64,000 bases of DNA from an uncultured Cohaesibacter sp. (GTDB lineage: Bacteria > Pseudomonadota > Alphaproteobacteria > Rhizobiales > Cohaesibacteraceae), in assembly GCF_963676275.1 (NCBI RefSeq), contig NZ_OY781091.1:2644775-2708774 (forward strand), read 5' to 3'. Shown here piece by piece: positions 20,128-30,693 of the stretch (position 1 is its first letter; each line of letters starts with the position of its first letter). Below the pieces are notes generated by a model that was not told where the DNA came from, searched no databases, and was given only the letters and a program-made list of their open reading frames with translations. Position numbers and translations under genes: made by a program.

Positions 20128-21003
20128 TCAGCCGGATGCTTCGCACAGAACCAGACCAACGCCTGCCATTATATCTGCCTGCACGATAAACTGACCATTA
20201 TGGACAGAATATGGGATGTCATTCTTATCCAGAGCCGCCTTGGCGCGTTCCAGATCAACACCAATGCGCAGCCCCACAATGCCACCTTCTTCGGGCAGAT
20301 CATGAGGCACCTCCAGATCATACAAGGCCTTGTGGGCCGACGGGGTGAGCACTTGCAAATCCCCACCGTCAAATTCCATCGTAACACCGATGCTCGTCGA
20401 ACGCATGACACGCTGGCCGAGAAAACCACCGAGAAATTCATGATGATCGGACGGATTGTGATCAACGAAAAGGACGGACGCCAAATTGCGCGCACCATTC
20501 TTGTGGCTCTGATAGTCCTTCTTCCAGAAGACATCCCGGCTATGCTTATGCTGGCAAACGAAGAAACCCGTATCCACCATCAGTGGATTTCTGAGAAACC
20601 CGTTGGCAAAGCTGAGTTTTTTTTTCGAACCATCCGGCTGCTCCGCTTCTCGTTCAAAATCGAACTGCGGATAGGTCTCCAGCCCCAGCGCAGCGAAATC
20701 GCGCAAGTCGCCCCCCGCATCTTCTGAGCGCAAAACAAGCATTGATGCTCCCTGTCTGCGCTCAAGAAAGGCAAGATTGAAGCGGGCAAAGGAAAAGCTG
20801 CCCTCGGTCTGTGGCGGCATCAGGGTTTCATCCTCCACCGCCAGCAGCTCAAGATAAGAGCCTTCCAGCTGCACCAGCGCATTCTTGGTACCAAAGGGAT
20901 GAAAAGCGGTCGGGGTCACCGTAAACCCAAGTGCGCTGTAAAGCGCCCGCGCAGCATCAAGGTCCCTGACTGCCAGCACGATATGATCCACGCCGCGCAC
21001 CAT
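20128..21003 (-). CDS. VOC/glyoxalase-like protein
   Basis: A 291-residue protein of the vicinal-oxygen-chelate fold. The N-terminus (VRGVDHIVLAVRDLDAARALYSALGFTVTP, HPFGTKNALVQLEGSYLELLAV) fits the Glyoxalase_3-like group of longer VOC proteins found beside kdsA and pyrG in rhizobia. The substrate is unknown. ATG at 21003 has GGAGGA six bases upstream. The product may bind a metal, but I cannot place all ligands. Confidence 0.85.
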   Translation of the reverse strand: MVRGVDHIVLAVRDLDAARALYSALGFTVTPTAFHPFGTKNALVQLEGSYLELLAVEDETLMPPQTEGSFSFARFNLAFLERRQGASMLVLRSEDAGGDLRDFAALGLETYPQFDFEREAEQPDGSKKKLSFANGFLRNPLMVDTGFFVCQHKHSRDVFWKKDYQSHKNGARNLASVLFVDHNPSDHHEFLGGFLGQRVMRSTSIGVTMEFDGGDLQVLTPSAHKALYDLEVPHDLPEEGGIVGLRIGVDLERAKAALDKNDIPYSVHNGQFIVQADIMAGVGLVLCEASG

Positions 21004-21089
21004 GGCCAGTCCTCCAGAATTGACTTCTGATATTGATCCAAACGAAAGGAGGCGTGATCGCATGCAATCACGCCTCCCTTAATCGTCAC

Positions 21090-22721
21090 TTAAACCAGTC
21101 GGCTTTGCTCGACAGCCGCCGCTATGAAGGACTTGAAGAGCGGATGCGGTGCGAATGGTCGCGATTTCAGCTCGGGATGATACTGAACGCCAACGAACCA
21201 TGGATGATCCGCAATCTCGACAGTCTCGGGCAGAACCCCGTCAGGAGACAGGCCGGCAAAGATCAGGCCGCATTTCTCAAGCGGTTCCTTGAAGTCGATA
21301 TTGACCTCATAGCGATGACGGTGCCGTTCATGGATGATGCGATCACCATAAATTTCCGCAATCTTTGAGCCTTCGGTCAGATGAGCCTCATAGGAGCCAA
21401 GACGCATCGTGCCGCCAAGATCGCCATCTTCCGAGCGCACTTCCTTGGCGTTGCCCTTGCTCCATTCGGTCATCAGGCCAACAACATGATGCCCCTCTTG
21501 GGTAAATTCCGAAGAGGTCGCATCCTTGATGCCTGCCAGATTGCGGGCAGCCTCGATAACCGCCATTTGCATGCCGAAACAGATGCCGAAATACGGGATC
21601 TTGTTTTCGCGGGCATATTTGACAGCGGCGATCTTGCCTTCCGAGCCGCGTTCACCAAAGCCACCCGGCACCAGAATGCCATGCACGCCTTCAAGCCGCG
21701 CAGTCGGATTGCCGCCTTCCTCGAAGATGTCGGATTCGATCCAGTCGATCTTGACCTTCACCTTGTTGGCAATGCCACCATGGGTCAGGGCTTCCATCAG
21801 CGACTTATAGGCATCCAGCAGCGAGGTATATTTGCCCACGACCGCAATCGTGACTTCGCCTTCAGGATTATGGATGCGGTCAAGAATATTCTTCCAGACC
21901 TCGAAATTCGGTTTCGGAGCCCCATCAATGCCGAAGGCCGCCAGAACTTCACGATCCAGCCCCTGCTCATGATAGGACAGAGGCACTTCATAGATATTCT
22001 TAACGTCAAGCGCCTGAATGACCGCTTCGGGCCGCACGTTACAGAACAGCGACAGCTTGCGACGCTCGGATTCGGGAACCGGCCGATCGCAACGCACCAT
22101 CAGGATATTCGGCTGAATGCCGATGGACCGCAATTCCTTCACCGAATGCTGCGTCGGCTTGGTCTTCAGCTCGCCAGCGCTCGGAATATAGGGAAGAAGG
22201 GTAAGATGGATATAGATCGCCTGCCCGCGCGGCAATTCATTGCCAAGCTGGCGAATGGCTTCGAAGAAAGGCGTCGCCTCGATGTCACCCACCGTGCCGC
22301 CGATTTCGCACAGGACGAAATCATAATCCTCGTTTCCATCCAGAATGAAGGCCTTGATCTCATCGGTCACATGAGGAATGACCTGCACCGTACCGCCGAG
22401 ATAGTCACCACGACGTTCTTTTGTAATGATATTCTGATAGATCTGCCCGGTGGTGATATTGTCCTTCTTGTTGGAAGGACGACCGGTAAATCGTTCATAA
22501 TGTCCCAGATCCAGGTCCGTTTCCGCACCATCGTCGGTGACGAAGCATTCCCCATGCTGATAGGGAGACATCGTACCGGGATCGACATTGAGATAGGGAT
22601 CGAGTTTGCGTAGCCGAACTGAATAGCCACGCGCTTGTAGAGCCGCCCCAAGAGCCGCAGACGCAAGCCCTTTGCCGAGCGAGGACACCACACCGCCAGT
22701 AATGAAAATATATCGCGCCAT
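21090..22721 (-). CDS. pyrG: CTP synthase
   Basis: Makes CTP from UTP with glutamine. The 543-residue product has the synthetase domain ([33 protein letters not shown]) and the C-terminal class I glutamine amidotransferase with [12 protein letters not shown], the nucleophile in [12 protein letters not shown], and the H-x-E pair [12 protein letters not shown]. Length is standard. The ribosome site is weak. It is the upstream neighbour of the VOC gene (86-base gap) and may be in one transcript with VOC and kdsA. Confidence 0.98.
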   Translation of the reverse strand: MARYIFITGGVVSSLGKGLASAALGAALQARGYSVRLRKLDPYLNVDPGTMSPYQHGECFVTDDGAETDLDLGHYERFTGRPSNKKDNITTGQIYQNIITKERRGDYLGGTVQVIPHVTDEIKAFILDGNEDYDFVLCEIGGTVGDIEATPFFEAIRQLGNELPRGQAIYIHLTLLPYIPSAGELKTKPTQHSVKELRSIGIQPNILMVRCDRPVPESERRKLSLFCNVRPEAVIQALDVKNIYEVPLSYHEQGLDREVLAAFGIDGAPKPNFEVWKNILDRIHNPEGEVTIAVVGKYTSLLDAYKSLMEALTHGGIANKVKVKIDWIESDIFEEGGNPTARLEGVHGILVPGGFGERGSEGKIAAVKYARENKIPYFGICFGMQMAVIEAARNLAGIKDATSSEFTQEGHHVVGLMTEWSKGNAKEVRSEDGDLGGTMRLGSYEAHLTEGSKIAEIYGDRIIHERHRHRYEVNIDFKEPLEKCGLIFAGLSPDGVLPETVEIADHPWFVGVQYHPELKSRPFAPHPLFKSFIAAAVEQSRLV

Positions 22722-22940
22722 GGAACTTTAAGTTACTTCCCTTTGCACCGATTCGCCAAGCAAATCGTCTCGGTTCCAACAACTAAAGCGCCGCCTGCCG
22801 GTGAGCCGAAGCAGGCACCGCTTCTCGTTTTTTAGAACATCCCTGTCCAATAAACTGGACAATTTGCTGAGATATTCCCTTGGTTTAGGTTTCCGCCCCT
22901 AATATTTCATGATTGACGCAATTACGCCATACATAAAAGA

Positions 22941-22973
22941 AACCGGCCCTCGCATAATCGGCAAGGGCCGGTT
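22941..22973 (-). terminator. Terminator of secG
   Basis: A perfect ten-base inverted repeat (AACCGGCCCT and AGGGCCGGTT) with a 13-base loop, followed on the minus strand by TTCTTTTATG. It is 46 bases after the secG stop. Confidence 0.75.
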
Positions 22974-23018
22974 GAATCTGAACTGATATGCCAGCATGTC
23001 GGCTAACCAGCCGCACCC

Positions 23019-23417
23019 TTACTGAGAGGTCGGCACCTGCGGGCCAGAAGGCTGGCTACCGGTGGTGCTCTGCTGAATCTTGTTCAACTCGTCCAACACG
23101 CCGCCCTTGGTTTCGGTCGCGCCATCGCCAGAGGTCGGAGCAGTCTGATTCTGCTCAACGACAGGCACCTGATCAAGCACGTCAGACGGTCTGCTTTTCA
23201 TGCCAGCCAGAATGGTGAGCCCCAGAGAGGTGAGAAAGAAACCGGTGGCCAGAATGGCAGTCGTTCTGGTCAGCAGGTTTGCAGCGCTGCGACCGGACAT
23301 AAAACCGCCGCCTCCCCCGCCGATTCCGAGTGCGCCGCCTTCAGAGCGCTGCAACAGCACCACGACAACAAGCGCGCCAACTAGCAGCAGGTGAATGACA
23401 ATTAATACTGATTCCAT
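23019..23417 (-). CDS. secG: Preprotein translocase SecG
   Basis: Small SecYEG subunit in the inner membrane. The 132-residue product has two membrane segments (VLIVIHLLLVGALVVVVLLQ and LTRTTAILATGFFLTSLGLTIL) flanking the conserved cytoplasmic loop RSEGGALGIGGGGGGFMSGR, then a long polar tail rich in Gln, Ser and Thr, common in alphaproteobacteria. The start ATG at 23417 gives the usual N-terminus (MESVLIVIH). Confidence 0.95.
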   Translation of the reverse strand: MESVLIVIHLLLVGALVVVVLLQRSEGGALGIGGGGGGFMSGRSAANLLTRTTAILATGFFLTSLGLTILAGMKSRPSDVLDQVPVVEQNQTAPTSGDGATETKGGVLDELNKIQQSTTGSQPSGPQVPTSQ

Positions 23418-23590
23418 CGTCTGGGCCGTCTCTAAAACAGTCAATCGGGCCCACAACGATAGCGGCCCGACGCATAAGGTTCACATAATCTGGGTGGTCT
23501 TCTACAACAAGACTTGACGCAATTCCAGTACCAAGGAGACTTTTTCCTTGGCTCTTGCTGACATTTGGTAACAAGAAGCCCAAAGAACAA

Positions 23591-23624
23591 GCCCCAAAGC
23601 GCCAAATGAGAGCGTCTTCGGGGC
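23591..23624 (-). terminator. Probable terminator of tpiA
   Basis: Imperfect hairpin (GCCCC outer stem with inner AAG/CTT and CGC/GCG pairs) followed on the minus strand by TTGTTCTTTGGG. It begins 30 bases after the tpiA stop. Confidence 0.5.
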
Positions 23625-23654
23625 CGGTTTGATCGTCAAGCCGGAGTGAGCCGC

Positions 23655-24407
23655 CTATTTGTAGGCTGCCAGAATGCCCAGGAAGTCGGCAGCCTTCAGG
23701 CTGGCACCGCCAACCAGAGCACCATCGACATTGGCCACAGCCATCAGTTCCTTGGCATTGCCCGGTTTCACAGAGCCACCATAGAGCAGACGCATGTTGG
23801 CGCCTTCTGCGCCAAAGGCCTTGACCAGTTCGTCGCGCATGAATTTATGCACTTCGGCAACGTCATCAGCCGTCGGCGTCAGGCCTGTGCCGATCGCCCA
23901 AACGGGCTCATAGGCGATGACAGTATTGGCAGCGGTTGCGGCTTCAGGGATGGAACCTTCCAGCTGGAAGCCGACAACATTGAGGGTTTCGCCGGATTTG
24001 CGCTCGGCTTCGGTTTCGCCAACGCAGATGATGGCGACAAGCCCCTGATCCCAGGTTGCCTTGGCCTTGGCCTTGACGATCTCGTTGGATTCGCCATGGT
24101 CGGCACGACGCTCCGAATGGCCAACGATAACGGCTGAAGCACCGGCATCCTTGAGCATTTCGGCAGAGGTATCACCGGTGTGAGCGCCGGAAACGTTGAA
24201 ATGGCAGTCCTGAGCCCCGATGGCAACAGCGCTGTCAGCAGCTTTTTCGGCAAAGGAAGCGACGAGCGTGAACGGAGGGCAGATCATCGTATCCGCCACG
24301 GCGGCCAGATCGGCATCGAAGCCTGCGATCAGCGCTTCCAGTTCTGCAACGGAGGCTTTCAGCCCATTCATCTTCCAGTTACCGGCTACAAGCGGTTTGA
24401 TACTCAT
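23655..24407 (-). CDS. tpiA: Triose-phosphate isomerase
   Basis: Interconverts dihydroxyacetone phosphate and glyceraldehyde 3-phosphate. The 250-residue product has the N-terminal GNWKMNG, catalytic histidine in VIVGHSERR, catalytic glutamate and flexible loop in [14 protein letters not shown], and phosphate-binding [11 protein letters not shown] with [13 protein letters not shown] follows AAGGAGCAGATTC. It is divergent from the ppiD gene, a common arrangement in this group. Confidence 0.98.
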   Translation of the reverse strand: MSIKPLVAGNWKMNGLKASVAELEALIAGFDADLAAVADTMICPPFTLVASFAEKAADSAVAIGAQDCHFNVSGAHTGDTSAEMLKDAGASAVIVGHSERRADHGESNEIVKAKAKATWDQGLVAIICVGETEAERKSGETLNVVGFQLEGSIPEAATAANTVIAYEPVWAIGTGLTPTADDVAEVHKFMRDELVKAFGAEGANMRLLYGGSVKPGNAKELMAVANVDGALVGGASLKAADFLGILAAYK

Positions 24408-24918
24408 GAATCTGCTCCTTCCAATATTTCAGATATCGGCAATAGAATGTGTCAGATAGAATATGTCAATGACCGAAGACAAGTTCGCCAAAGACCATAT
24501 TCAACTTTAGCATTATATGTCATAGCCTGCCCGGCCTCAAAATGCACGACACCGAGACAATCGCTTGTCACTTACCCCCTGTTATTCAAATATGCCCCCC
24601 TATTATTCAGGCTTGCGCCCCCTGTAATCCCGAGATGTCAGGCTAACATTCCAAATTCTCCTCCCAATTTCACCGGACTATAGCGCCCCTTTTTGACAAA
24701 AGGGCAAAGGCCATCCGGTCAAAGCGCAATCTTTTTGCGAACAAATACCCAACCATCCCCATTTCAGCCCCCTTTTCTGAATTGACTGGGTTGCAGCAGA
24801 GGATCGAGCTTTCTATGATCCGGCAAACATTTTGAAAAGGCAGACCGGAATGGTCCGGGCGGTTCTACGGCGCTCCGCCAGCTCTTCCGATCTGTGTGAA
24901 AGAAGGACACACCATCCC
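24408..24918. other. Intergenic region between tpiA and ppiD
   Basis: A 511-base divergent promoter region. The right part (24849-24880) can fold into short GC hairpins in the ppiD leader. Open frames crossing the region look non-coding. The 13-mer at 24881-24893 equals the end of a common sequencing adapter, probably by chance. Confidence 0.4.
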
Positions 24919-26799
24919 ATGATGGAATTTATGCGTTCGATGGCATCGGGAATTGTTGCAAAGCTCCTGATGCTTCTTTTGGTTTTGAGTTTCGCGATCT
25001 GGGGCATTGCCGACGTGTTCGGACGCTTCGGCCAAAGCACCGTTGCCACCGTAGGCGACACCGAGATTGACGCCCGCGACTTCCAGAGCGAATTGCTACT
25101 CGAAGTGAACAGCCTTTCGAGCCGCCTTGGCCAGCGGCTGACGGCGGCCCAGACCCAGGCTTTCGGCCTGCCCAATCAGGTGCTCGGACGCATGATCAAT
25201 GAAGCAACGCTGAATGATCTGGCCAGCAACTTCAATATGGGCCTGTCGGATGCGGAACTGGCCAAGGGCATTGCTCTGGAACCAGCCTTCCAGACGGCAG
25301 GCAAGTTCAATCGCAATCAGATGACACTGGTTTTGCGCAATGCGGGCACCAATGAAGACCGTTATGTGATGAACCGCGAGAAGCTGGAGATTCGCCGTCA
25401 GCTGGCGCAGGGTCTCACCGGCAATTCCACGCTCCCGATGGCCACCCTGAAGGTTTTCAGCGATTTCAGCTTCGAGAAGCGCGATGTCGATTATGTCGCC
25501 CTCAAGGAAGCCGATCTCGGCGAGATCGAGGATCCTGCTCAGGATGCGCTTGACGCCTATTACGAGCAGAACAAGATCGCTTTCCGGGCACCGGAATATC
25601 GCTCCTTTGTTACGCTCAAGCTTGAGCCGGGCGACATTATGGATGCTTCCGCCGTATCGGATGAAGATGCCAAGACCTATTATGAATCGGTTTCCAGCCG
25701 CTTTGTTCAGCCTGAAAAACGCCAGATGCAGCAGATCCTCTTCGGCTCGAAAGAGGATGCAGAAGCTGCCCTTGCCAAGATCAAGGCAGGCGCCAGCTTC
25801 GATGACATCATGACGGAACGCAATCTGACCGAAGCCGACGTCGATTTCGGCCTGTTGGCCAAGAGCGAAATTACCGATCCGGCCTCAGCCGAAGCCATCT
25901 ATGCTCTGGGCGATGGCGAAGTATCCGACGTGGTCGAAGGCCAGTTCGGTTTCCTTTTGCTGCGCAACGCCAAGACGGTTCCCTCGCAAACCTCGCCCTT
26001 TGACGATGTCAAGGATCAGCTGAAGTCGGAAATCGCGGGCGATCGCGCCAATGGCGAAGTGCTCGACATGTTCGACAAGGTCGAAGACATGCGCGCTGGC
26101 GGCTCCACTCTTGAAGAGATATCCCAGAAACTCGATCTACCCTTGCGCACGGTCACGACCGTCTCCAAATCCGGCGATCTGGAAGAAGGTGGGTCGGTCA
26201 CGGACTTGCCCGAACAGGAAACGCTTCTGAGCACCGTGTTTGACACCGACATCGACTTCGAAGCCGATCCGGTCGATATCGGCCATACCGGTTTCGTATG
26301 GTTCCGTGTCACCGACATCAAGGAAAGCCGCGACCGCGCACTGGATGAAGTCCGTGATGCGGTGGTTGCCGCATGGAAGAAAAGCGAACGCGCTTCACGC
26401 AATGCGCAACTGGCAGGCGACATCCTCAAGGAAGTCGAAGCGGGCAAGAGCCTCAAGGCAGTCGCTGACGAACGCGGCCTGACCTTCGCAACGGCAACCG
26501 ACATCACCCGTCAGGTTCATGGCGATCTGCCACAATCTGCCATTGAGCAGGCATTTGCCGGTCCACTCAATCACAAGGCCACTGCCGCCGACGCGGAAAC
26601 CCAGTATGTGCTTGAAGTCGCCAAGGTAACGGATCCGGAATTTAATCCCGATGCCCTGGAGCTCGAACAGATCAAAACACGCCTTAACGAGAATGCCAGC
26701 ACCGATCTGCTTTCGCAGCTCAGCGCGACCATCCTGAGCAATCTTGGCTACACCGTGAATGACGCCATGCTCAATCAGGTGGTCAGTGGCACACGCTAG
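24919..26799 (+). CDS. ppiD: PpiD/SurA-type periplasmic folding factor
   Basis: Inner-membrane-anchored chaperone with a parvulin-like peptidyl-prolyl isomerase domain that assists export and outer-membrane protein folding. The 626-residue product has a single N-terminal anchor (GIVAKLLMLLLVLSFAIWGIADVFG), a SurA_N-like helical region with the insertion QVLGRMINEATLNDLASNFN, and a parvulin-like domain around EKRQMQQILFGSKEDAEAAL to DVVEGQFGFLLLRN. The start at 24919 places the anchor at the N-terminus; AAGGA lies about 11 bases before. It precedes trpD, as in relatives, but a hairpin separates them. Confidence 0.92.
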   Translation: MMEFMRSMASGIVAKLLMLLLVLSFAIWGIADVFGRFGQSTVATVGDTEIDARDFQSELLLEVNSLSSRLGQRLTAAQTQAFGLPNQVLGRMINEATLNDLASNFNMGLSDAELAKGIALEPAFQTAGKFNRNQMTLVLRNAGTNEDRYVMNREKLEIRRQLAQGLTGNSTLPMATLKVFSDFSFEKRDVDYVALKEADLGEIEDPAQDALDAYYEQNKIAFRAPEYRSFVTLKLEPGDIMDASAVSDEDAKTYYESVSSRFVQPEKRQMQQILFGSKEDAEAALAKIKAGASFDDIMTERNLTEADVDFGLLAKSEITDPASAEAIYALGDGEVSDVVEGQFGFLLLRNAKTVPSQTSPFDDVKDQLKSEIAGDRANGEVLDMFDKVEDMRAGGSTLEEISQKLDLPLRTVTTVSKSGDLEEGGSVTDLPEQETLLSTVFDTDIDFEADPVDIGHTGFVWFRVTDIKESRDRALDEVRDAVVAAWKKSERASRNAQLAGDILKEVEAGKSLKAVADERGLTFATATDITRQVHGDLPQSAIEQAFAGPLNHKATAADAETQYVLEVAKVTDPEFNPDALELEQIKTRLNENASTDLLSQLSATILSNLGYTVNDAMLNQVVSGTR

Positions 26800-26816
26800 A
26801 TTTTAAAGACATTTAG

Positions 26817-26869
26817 ACCGGGGCGCCCTCAACAAGAAGCAGGCCAACTGCTCGACGAGGCGCCCCGGT
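26817..26869 (+). terminator. Probable terminator after ppiD
   Basis: Eleven-base arms ACCGGGGCGCC (26817-26827) and GGCGCCCCGGT (26859-26869) enclose a 31-base loop and are followed by only two T. It lies between ppiD and trpD and could also act as a leader element for trpD. Confidence 0.5.
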
Positions 26870-26936
26870 TTCGCAATCATATAATCGACCCAGCCGTTTT
26901 CCGACCGGGCCGGAATATTCAGTCGGGAGCAATCCA

Positions 26937-27959
26937 ATGGAAGAAATGAAACCTTTCCTCGCAAAGGTCGCTGAGGGCGTGCCCCTGAGCCAGCAGGAAG
27001 CCTCTGCAGCCTTTGACATCATCCTGAGTGGCAACGCCACGCCTGCCCAGATGGCGGCCCTGTTGATGGGTCTTCGCCTGCGCGGCGAGACCGTTGACGA
27101 AATCACGGGTGCCGTCGCCAAGATGCGCGAAAAGATGCTGCGCGTTGATGCGCCTGCCGATGTTGTCGACATTGTGGGCACTGGCGGAACCGGGACGAAG
27201 AAATATAACATTTCCTCCTGCGCCGCGATGGTCATTGCCGCCGGTGGGGTCAAGGTGGCCAAGCATGGCAACCGGGCCGTATCTTCGCTTTCCGGCTCCG
27301 GAGACGTGCTCTCGACGCTTGGCGTCAATCTTCAGCAGGACAGCGCGGGCGTTACCCGCTGCATCAAGGACGCCGGCATCGGCTTCATGTTCGCGCCCAA
27401 CCATCACACCGCCATGCGCTTTGTCGGCCCAACCCGCGTGGAACTGGGCATCCGGACCATTTTCAATCTGATCGGCCCTCTTTCAAACCCGGCAGGGGCA
27501 ACCCGTCAGGTGCTGGGCGTCTATGATCCAAAATGGCTGGTACCCTTTGCCGAAACCCTGCGCAATCTCGACGGCAAATTCATCTGGGCCGTCTATGGCG
27601 CCGGTGGCCTTGACGAAATTTCCACTCTGGGTGAAACCAAGGTCGCCGAACTCAAGGACGGCAAAATCTCCGAATTCACAATCACGCCGGAAGAGTATGG
27701 CATCAAGCGCGTTACGATCAAGGATGTGCGCGGCGGCGATTGTCAGCATAATGCCAAGGCCCTGACCGCCGTTCTGCAAGGCGAAAAAGGGCCCTATCGC
27801 GACATTGTCCTGATGAATGCGGCTGCTGGCCTGTTGCTCGGCGACAAGGTTTCCGACTACAAGGATGGCATCACCCTTGCGGGCGAATTGATCGACAGCG
27901 GCAAAGCCCTTGCCACCTTGAAAAATCTGGTTGAAGTTTCTAACCAGACCGCATCCTGA
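26937..27959 (+). CDS. trpD: Anthranilate phosphoribosyltransferase
   Basis: Second step of tryptophan synthesis. The 340-residue product shows the phosphoribosyl-pyrophosphate loop [15 protein letters not shown], the [19 protein letters not shown] segment, and anthranilate-site residues in [22 protein letters not shown] with [16 protein letters not shown] follows GGAGCAATCCA. It is first of a likely trpD-trpC-moaC-moeA unit, a standard alphaproteobacterial order. Confidence 0.98.
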   Translation: MEEMKPFLAKVAEGVPLSQQEASAAFDIILSGNATPAQMAALLMGLRLRGETVDEITGAVAKMREKMLRVDAPADVVDIVGTGGTGTKKYNISSCAAMVIAAGGVKVAKHGNRAVSSLSGSGDVLSTLGVNLQQDSAGVTRCIKDAGIGFMFAPNHHTAMRFVGPTRVELGIRTIFNLIGPLSNPAGATRQVLGVYDPKWLVPFAETLRNLDGKFIWAVYGAGGLDEISTLGETKVAELKDGKISEFTITPEEYGIKRVTIKDVRGGDCQHNAKALTAVLQGEKGPYRDIVLMNAAAGLLLGDKVSDYKDGITLAGELIDSGKALATLKNLVEVSNQTAS

Positions 27960-27973
27960 GGCTGGAACAAAAG

Positions 27974-28771
27974 ATGGCAGATATTCTCAAGAAGATCGAA
28001 GCATACAAACGCGAAGAGATCGCTGCGGCCAAACTCCACATGAGCGTGGCCGACCTTCAGGCGAGGATTTCAGATCAGGCACCTGTCCGCGGTTTCTATA
28101 ATGCGCTCAGGTCCAAAATTGACAAGGGCCACTATGCCCTTATCGCCGAGGTCAAGAAAGCCAGCCCTTCAAAGGGGCTCATTCGCGCTGATTTCGATCC
28201 GCCCAGTCTGGCAAAGGCCTATGAGGATGGCGGTGCGGCCTGTCTTTCCGTGCTCACCGATACACCATCCTTTCAGGGCCATCCCGATTTTCTGGTGGCG
28301 GCACGCAACGCGGTTTCTCTGCCGGTTCTGCGCAAGGACTTTCTGTTCGAGCCCTATCAGGTCTATGAAGCCCGCGCATGGGGTGCCGATTGCATCCTGA
28401 TCATCATGGCCGCGATCTCCGACGACGAAGCCAAGGCGCTGGAAGAAACCGCCCTTGCCCTTGGCCTCGATGTGCTGATCGAGGTACATAACCAGCAGGA
28501 GCTGGAACGGGCGCTGGAGCATTTGACATCGCCTCTGCTCGGCATCAACAACCGCAATCTCAAGACTTTCGAAACCAGCCTGCAAACTTCCATCGATCTG
28601 GCCCCGCGGGTACCCGACGACAAGTTGCTGGTGGGAGAAAGCGGCCTGTTCACTCCGCAGGATCTGGCTTTATTGTCTGCCAAAGCTGGCATAAACAGCT
28701 TCCTGATCGGCGAAAGCCTGATGCGGCAGGATGATGTGACCGCCGCAACGCGCGATCTGCTGGCCCGCTAA
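27974..28771 (+). CDS. trpC: Indole-3-glycerol-phosphate synthase
   Basis: Fourth step of tryptophan synthesis. The 265-residue product has the N-terminal helix [18 protein letters not shown], catalytic [64 protein letters not shown] and [12 protein letters not shown], all classic motifs. It is not fused to trpF. Gap to trpD is 14 bases. Confidence 0.98.
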   Translation: MADILKKIEAYKREEIAAAKLHMSVADLQARISDQAPVRGFYNALRSKIDKGHYALIAEVKKASPSKGLIRADFDPPSLAKAYEDGGAACLSVLTDTPSFQGHPDFLVAARNAVSLPVLRKDFLFEPYQVYEARAWGADCILIIMAAISDDEAKALEETALALGLDVLIEVHNQQELERALEHLTSPLLGINNRNLKTFETSLQTSIDLAPRVPDDKLLVGESGLFTPQDLALLSAKAGINSFLIGESLMRQDDVTAATRDLLAR

Positions 28772-28823
28772 GGGCCAACAGCGCAGGCATTCGCCCTATC
28801 ATACAGGACGAGTTTGCCGCAAG

Positions 28824-28853
28824 AGATGAGTTGCAGGAAGATGAGTTGCAGGA
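28824..28853. repeat. 15-base tandem duplication before moaC
   Basis: Two adjacent exact copies of agatgagttgcagga. The second copy ends next to the moaC ribosome site, so the duplication doubled an AGGA word close to the start codon. Confidence 0.8.
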
Positions 28854-28862
28854 GAGAGAGGC

Positions 28863-29357
28863 ATGAGCGATCCCAAACTGACCCATCTGGATGATAGAGG
28901 CGCCGCCAACATGGTGGATGTCTCTGCCAAGCAAGCAACCGTCCGGATCGCTGTGGCAACCGGCTGCGTGCGCATGCAGCAGAAGACGCTTGATCTCATT
29001 GTCTCGGGCAACTCCAAGAAGGGCGATGTGCTGGCAACCGCCCGCATTGCAGGCATCATGGCCGCCAAGCGCACCCATGAGCTGATCCCCCTCTGCCACC
29101 CGCTGGCTCTCTCAAGGATTGCCGTCGACATCGAGCCAGACGGCAGTCTGCCCGGCCTCACCGTCACCGCAACAGCGAAACTGACCGGACAGACCGGCGT
29201 CGAGATGGAAGCATTGACTGCCGTGTCCGTCGCCTGCCTGACCATCTATGACATGGCCAAGGCCGCCGACAGGGGCATGACAATCGGCGATATCCGTCTT
29301 CTGGAAAAACAGGGCGGCAAGTCCGGCCACTGGATAGCGGACAAATTGGAAAAATAG
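28863..29357 (+). CDS. moaC: Cyclic pyranopterin monophosphate synthase
   Basis: Works with MoaA in the first step of molybdenum cofactor synthesis. The 164-residue product has [35 protein letters not shown] with the conserved histidine/cysteine region, [23 protein letters not shown] and the lysine in [11 protein letters not shown] follows GGAGAGAGAGGC. Next gene moeA follows 11 bases downstream. Confidence 0.98.
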   Translation: MSDPKLTHLDDRGAANMVDVSAKQATVRIAVATGCVRMQQKTLDLIVSGNSKKGDVLATARIAGIMAAKRTHELIPLCHPLALSRIAVDIEPDGSLPGLTVTATAKLTGQTGVEMEALTAVSVACLTIYDMAKAADRGMTIGDIRLLEKQGGKSGHWIADKLEK

Positions 29358-29368
29358 GAGCAACAGCA

Positions 29369-30571
29369 ATGGCCCTCTTGACTGTCACTGACGCACTTGA
29401 CCAGATTCTTGGAGATGTCGCCGTTGCCGATATCGAAAATGTGTCGCTCCATCATGCAACGGCGCGCGTTCTGGCCCGCGACCTCAAGGCAAGCCGCAAT
29501 CAGCCCCCTTTCCGCTCCTCTGCCATGGATGGTTACGCCATCAGGGCCGACAATGTCAGGGAGCTGCCAACCAAGCTGCAAATCATCGGAGAGGCCGCCG
29601 CAGGCTATTTCTTCCCCGACGCACTGCATAATTGGGAAGCGGTGCGCATCTTCACCGGCGCGCCGGTGCCCGAAGGGGCCGACACGGTCGTCATGCAGGA
29701 GAAAACCGAGCGCGACGGCGCTTTCGTCTCGATTTTGGAAGACGTGACGAAAGGCTCCAATATCCGCGATTGCGGTCAGGATTTCAAAAAGGATGACATC
29801 CTTCTGAAGCGCGGAACCGAAATGACCTACCGCCATCTGGCTCTGGCTGCGGCCATGAACCATGCGGTCCTGCCCGTCTACAGGCGCCCTGTCATCGCCA
29901 TTCTCTCCACCGGTGACGAACTGGTGCTACCCGGAGAAACGCCAAGCGACAGCCAGATCATTGCTGCCAACAATTTCGCCATTGCCTCCTATGCGCAAAC
30001 CATCGGTGCCGACATCATGGATCTGGGAATTGCCCGCGACGACATGACCGAGATCGCAACCACCATAGAAAAGGCCGTTGCAGCGCGCGTCGATTGTCTG
30101 GTCACCATTGGTGGCGTTTCCGTCGGCGATCATGATCTTGTGCAGGAAGCCCTGAAAAAGGCAGGCATGGACCTCAAATTCTGGCGCATCGCCATGCGTC
30201 CGGGTAAGCCGCTGCTGGCTGGCAAGCTGGGCAATACCCATGTGTTGGGACTGCCGGGCAACCCGGTTTCTTCCATGACATGCGCCCTGCTCTTCCTTCA
30301 GCCGATGATCCGCAAGATGCTGGGCAAGGATACGCCCTACGAGATCAGACAGGCCATCTCGGGCAATGCTTTGCCTGCCAATGACCACCGTCAGAGCTAC
30401 ATGCGCGCCCGCACACATATTGATGAGGCGGGCCGTACCGTGGCCTCGCTCTTCTCCGATCAGGACAGCTCCAAAATGGCCAGCTTTGCGCAAGCCGATT
30501 GTCTGATTGTGCGCCCGGCCAACGCACCGGCCAGCGAAGCCGGAGCCCCCTGCCAGATCCTCAGCCTTTGA
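29369..30571 (+). CDS. moeA: Molybdopterin molybdenumtransferase
   Basis: Inserts molybdate into adenylated molybdopterin. The 400-residue product has the domain-I motif FRSSAMDGYAIRA, IFTGAPVPEGADTVVMQE, the active region STGDELVLPGE and GGVSVGDHDLVQEALKK, followed by GLPGNPVSSMT and the C-terminal beta domain. ATG follows AGGAGCAACAGCA. It closes the unit with a terminator. In many rhizobia lexA follows moeA; here it does not. Confidence 0.97.
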   Translation: MALLTVTDALDQILGDVAVADIENVSLHHATARVLARDLKASRNQPPFRSSAMDGYAIRADNVRELPTKLQIIGEAAAGYFFPDALHNWEAVRIFTGAPVPEGADTVVMQEKTERDGAFVSILEDVTKGSNIRDCGQDFKKDDILLKRGTEMTYRHLALAAAMNHAVLPVYRRPVIAILSTGDELVLPGETPSDSQIIAANNFAIASYAQTIGADIMDLGIARDDMTEIATTIEKAVAARVDCLVTIGGVSVGDHDLVQEALKKAGMDLKFWRIAMRPGKPLLAGKLGNTHVLGLPGNPVSSMTCALLFLQPMIRKMLGKDTPYEIRQAISGNALPANDHRQSYMRARTHIDEAGRTVASLFSDQDSSKMASFAQADCLIVRPANAPASEAGAPCQILSL

Positions 30572-30604
30572 CAGCCAATAGACGCTTTGCAAGCGAAAGC
30601 AACA

Positions 30605-30644
30605 AAAAGCCGGTTCCCCGCAAGGAAAACCGGCTTTGTTTTTG
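30605..30644. terminator. Bidirectional terminator between moeA and fpr
   Basis: AAAGCCGGTT pairs with AACCGGCTTT; GTTTTTG follows on the plus strand and CTTTTTG on the minus strand. It separates convergent moeA and fpr. Confidence 0.85.
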
Positions 30645-30693
30645 TAACGAAACAGGCTTGAAGCGGCGCTCAAAGCGCCAGCTCTGCCCCGGA

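Noticed and set aside
24881..24893. Exact 13-base match to the end of a common Illumina adapter (GCTCTTCCGATCT)
   Set aside because: The flanking bases do not continue the adapter on either side and the region is a plausible leader of ppiD, so chance is more likely than a library artefact. Raw reads would settle it.
26817..26869. trp attenuator before trpD
   Set aside because: No leader peptide with tandem Trp codons and no alternative pairing seen; the hairpin is better placed as the end of ppiD.
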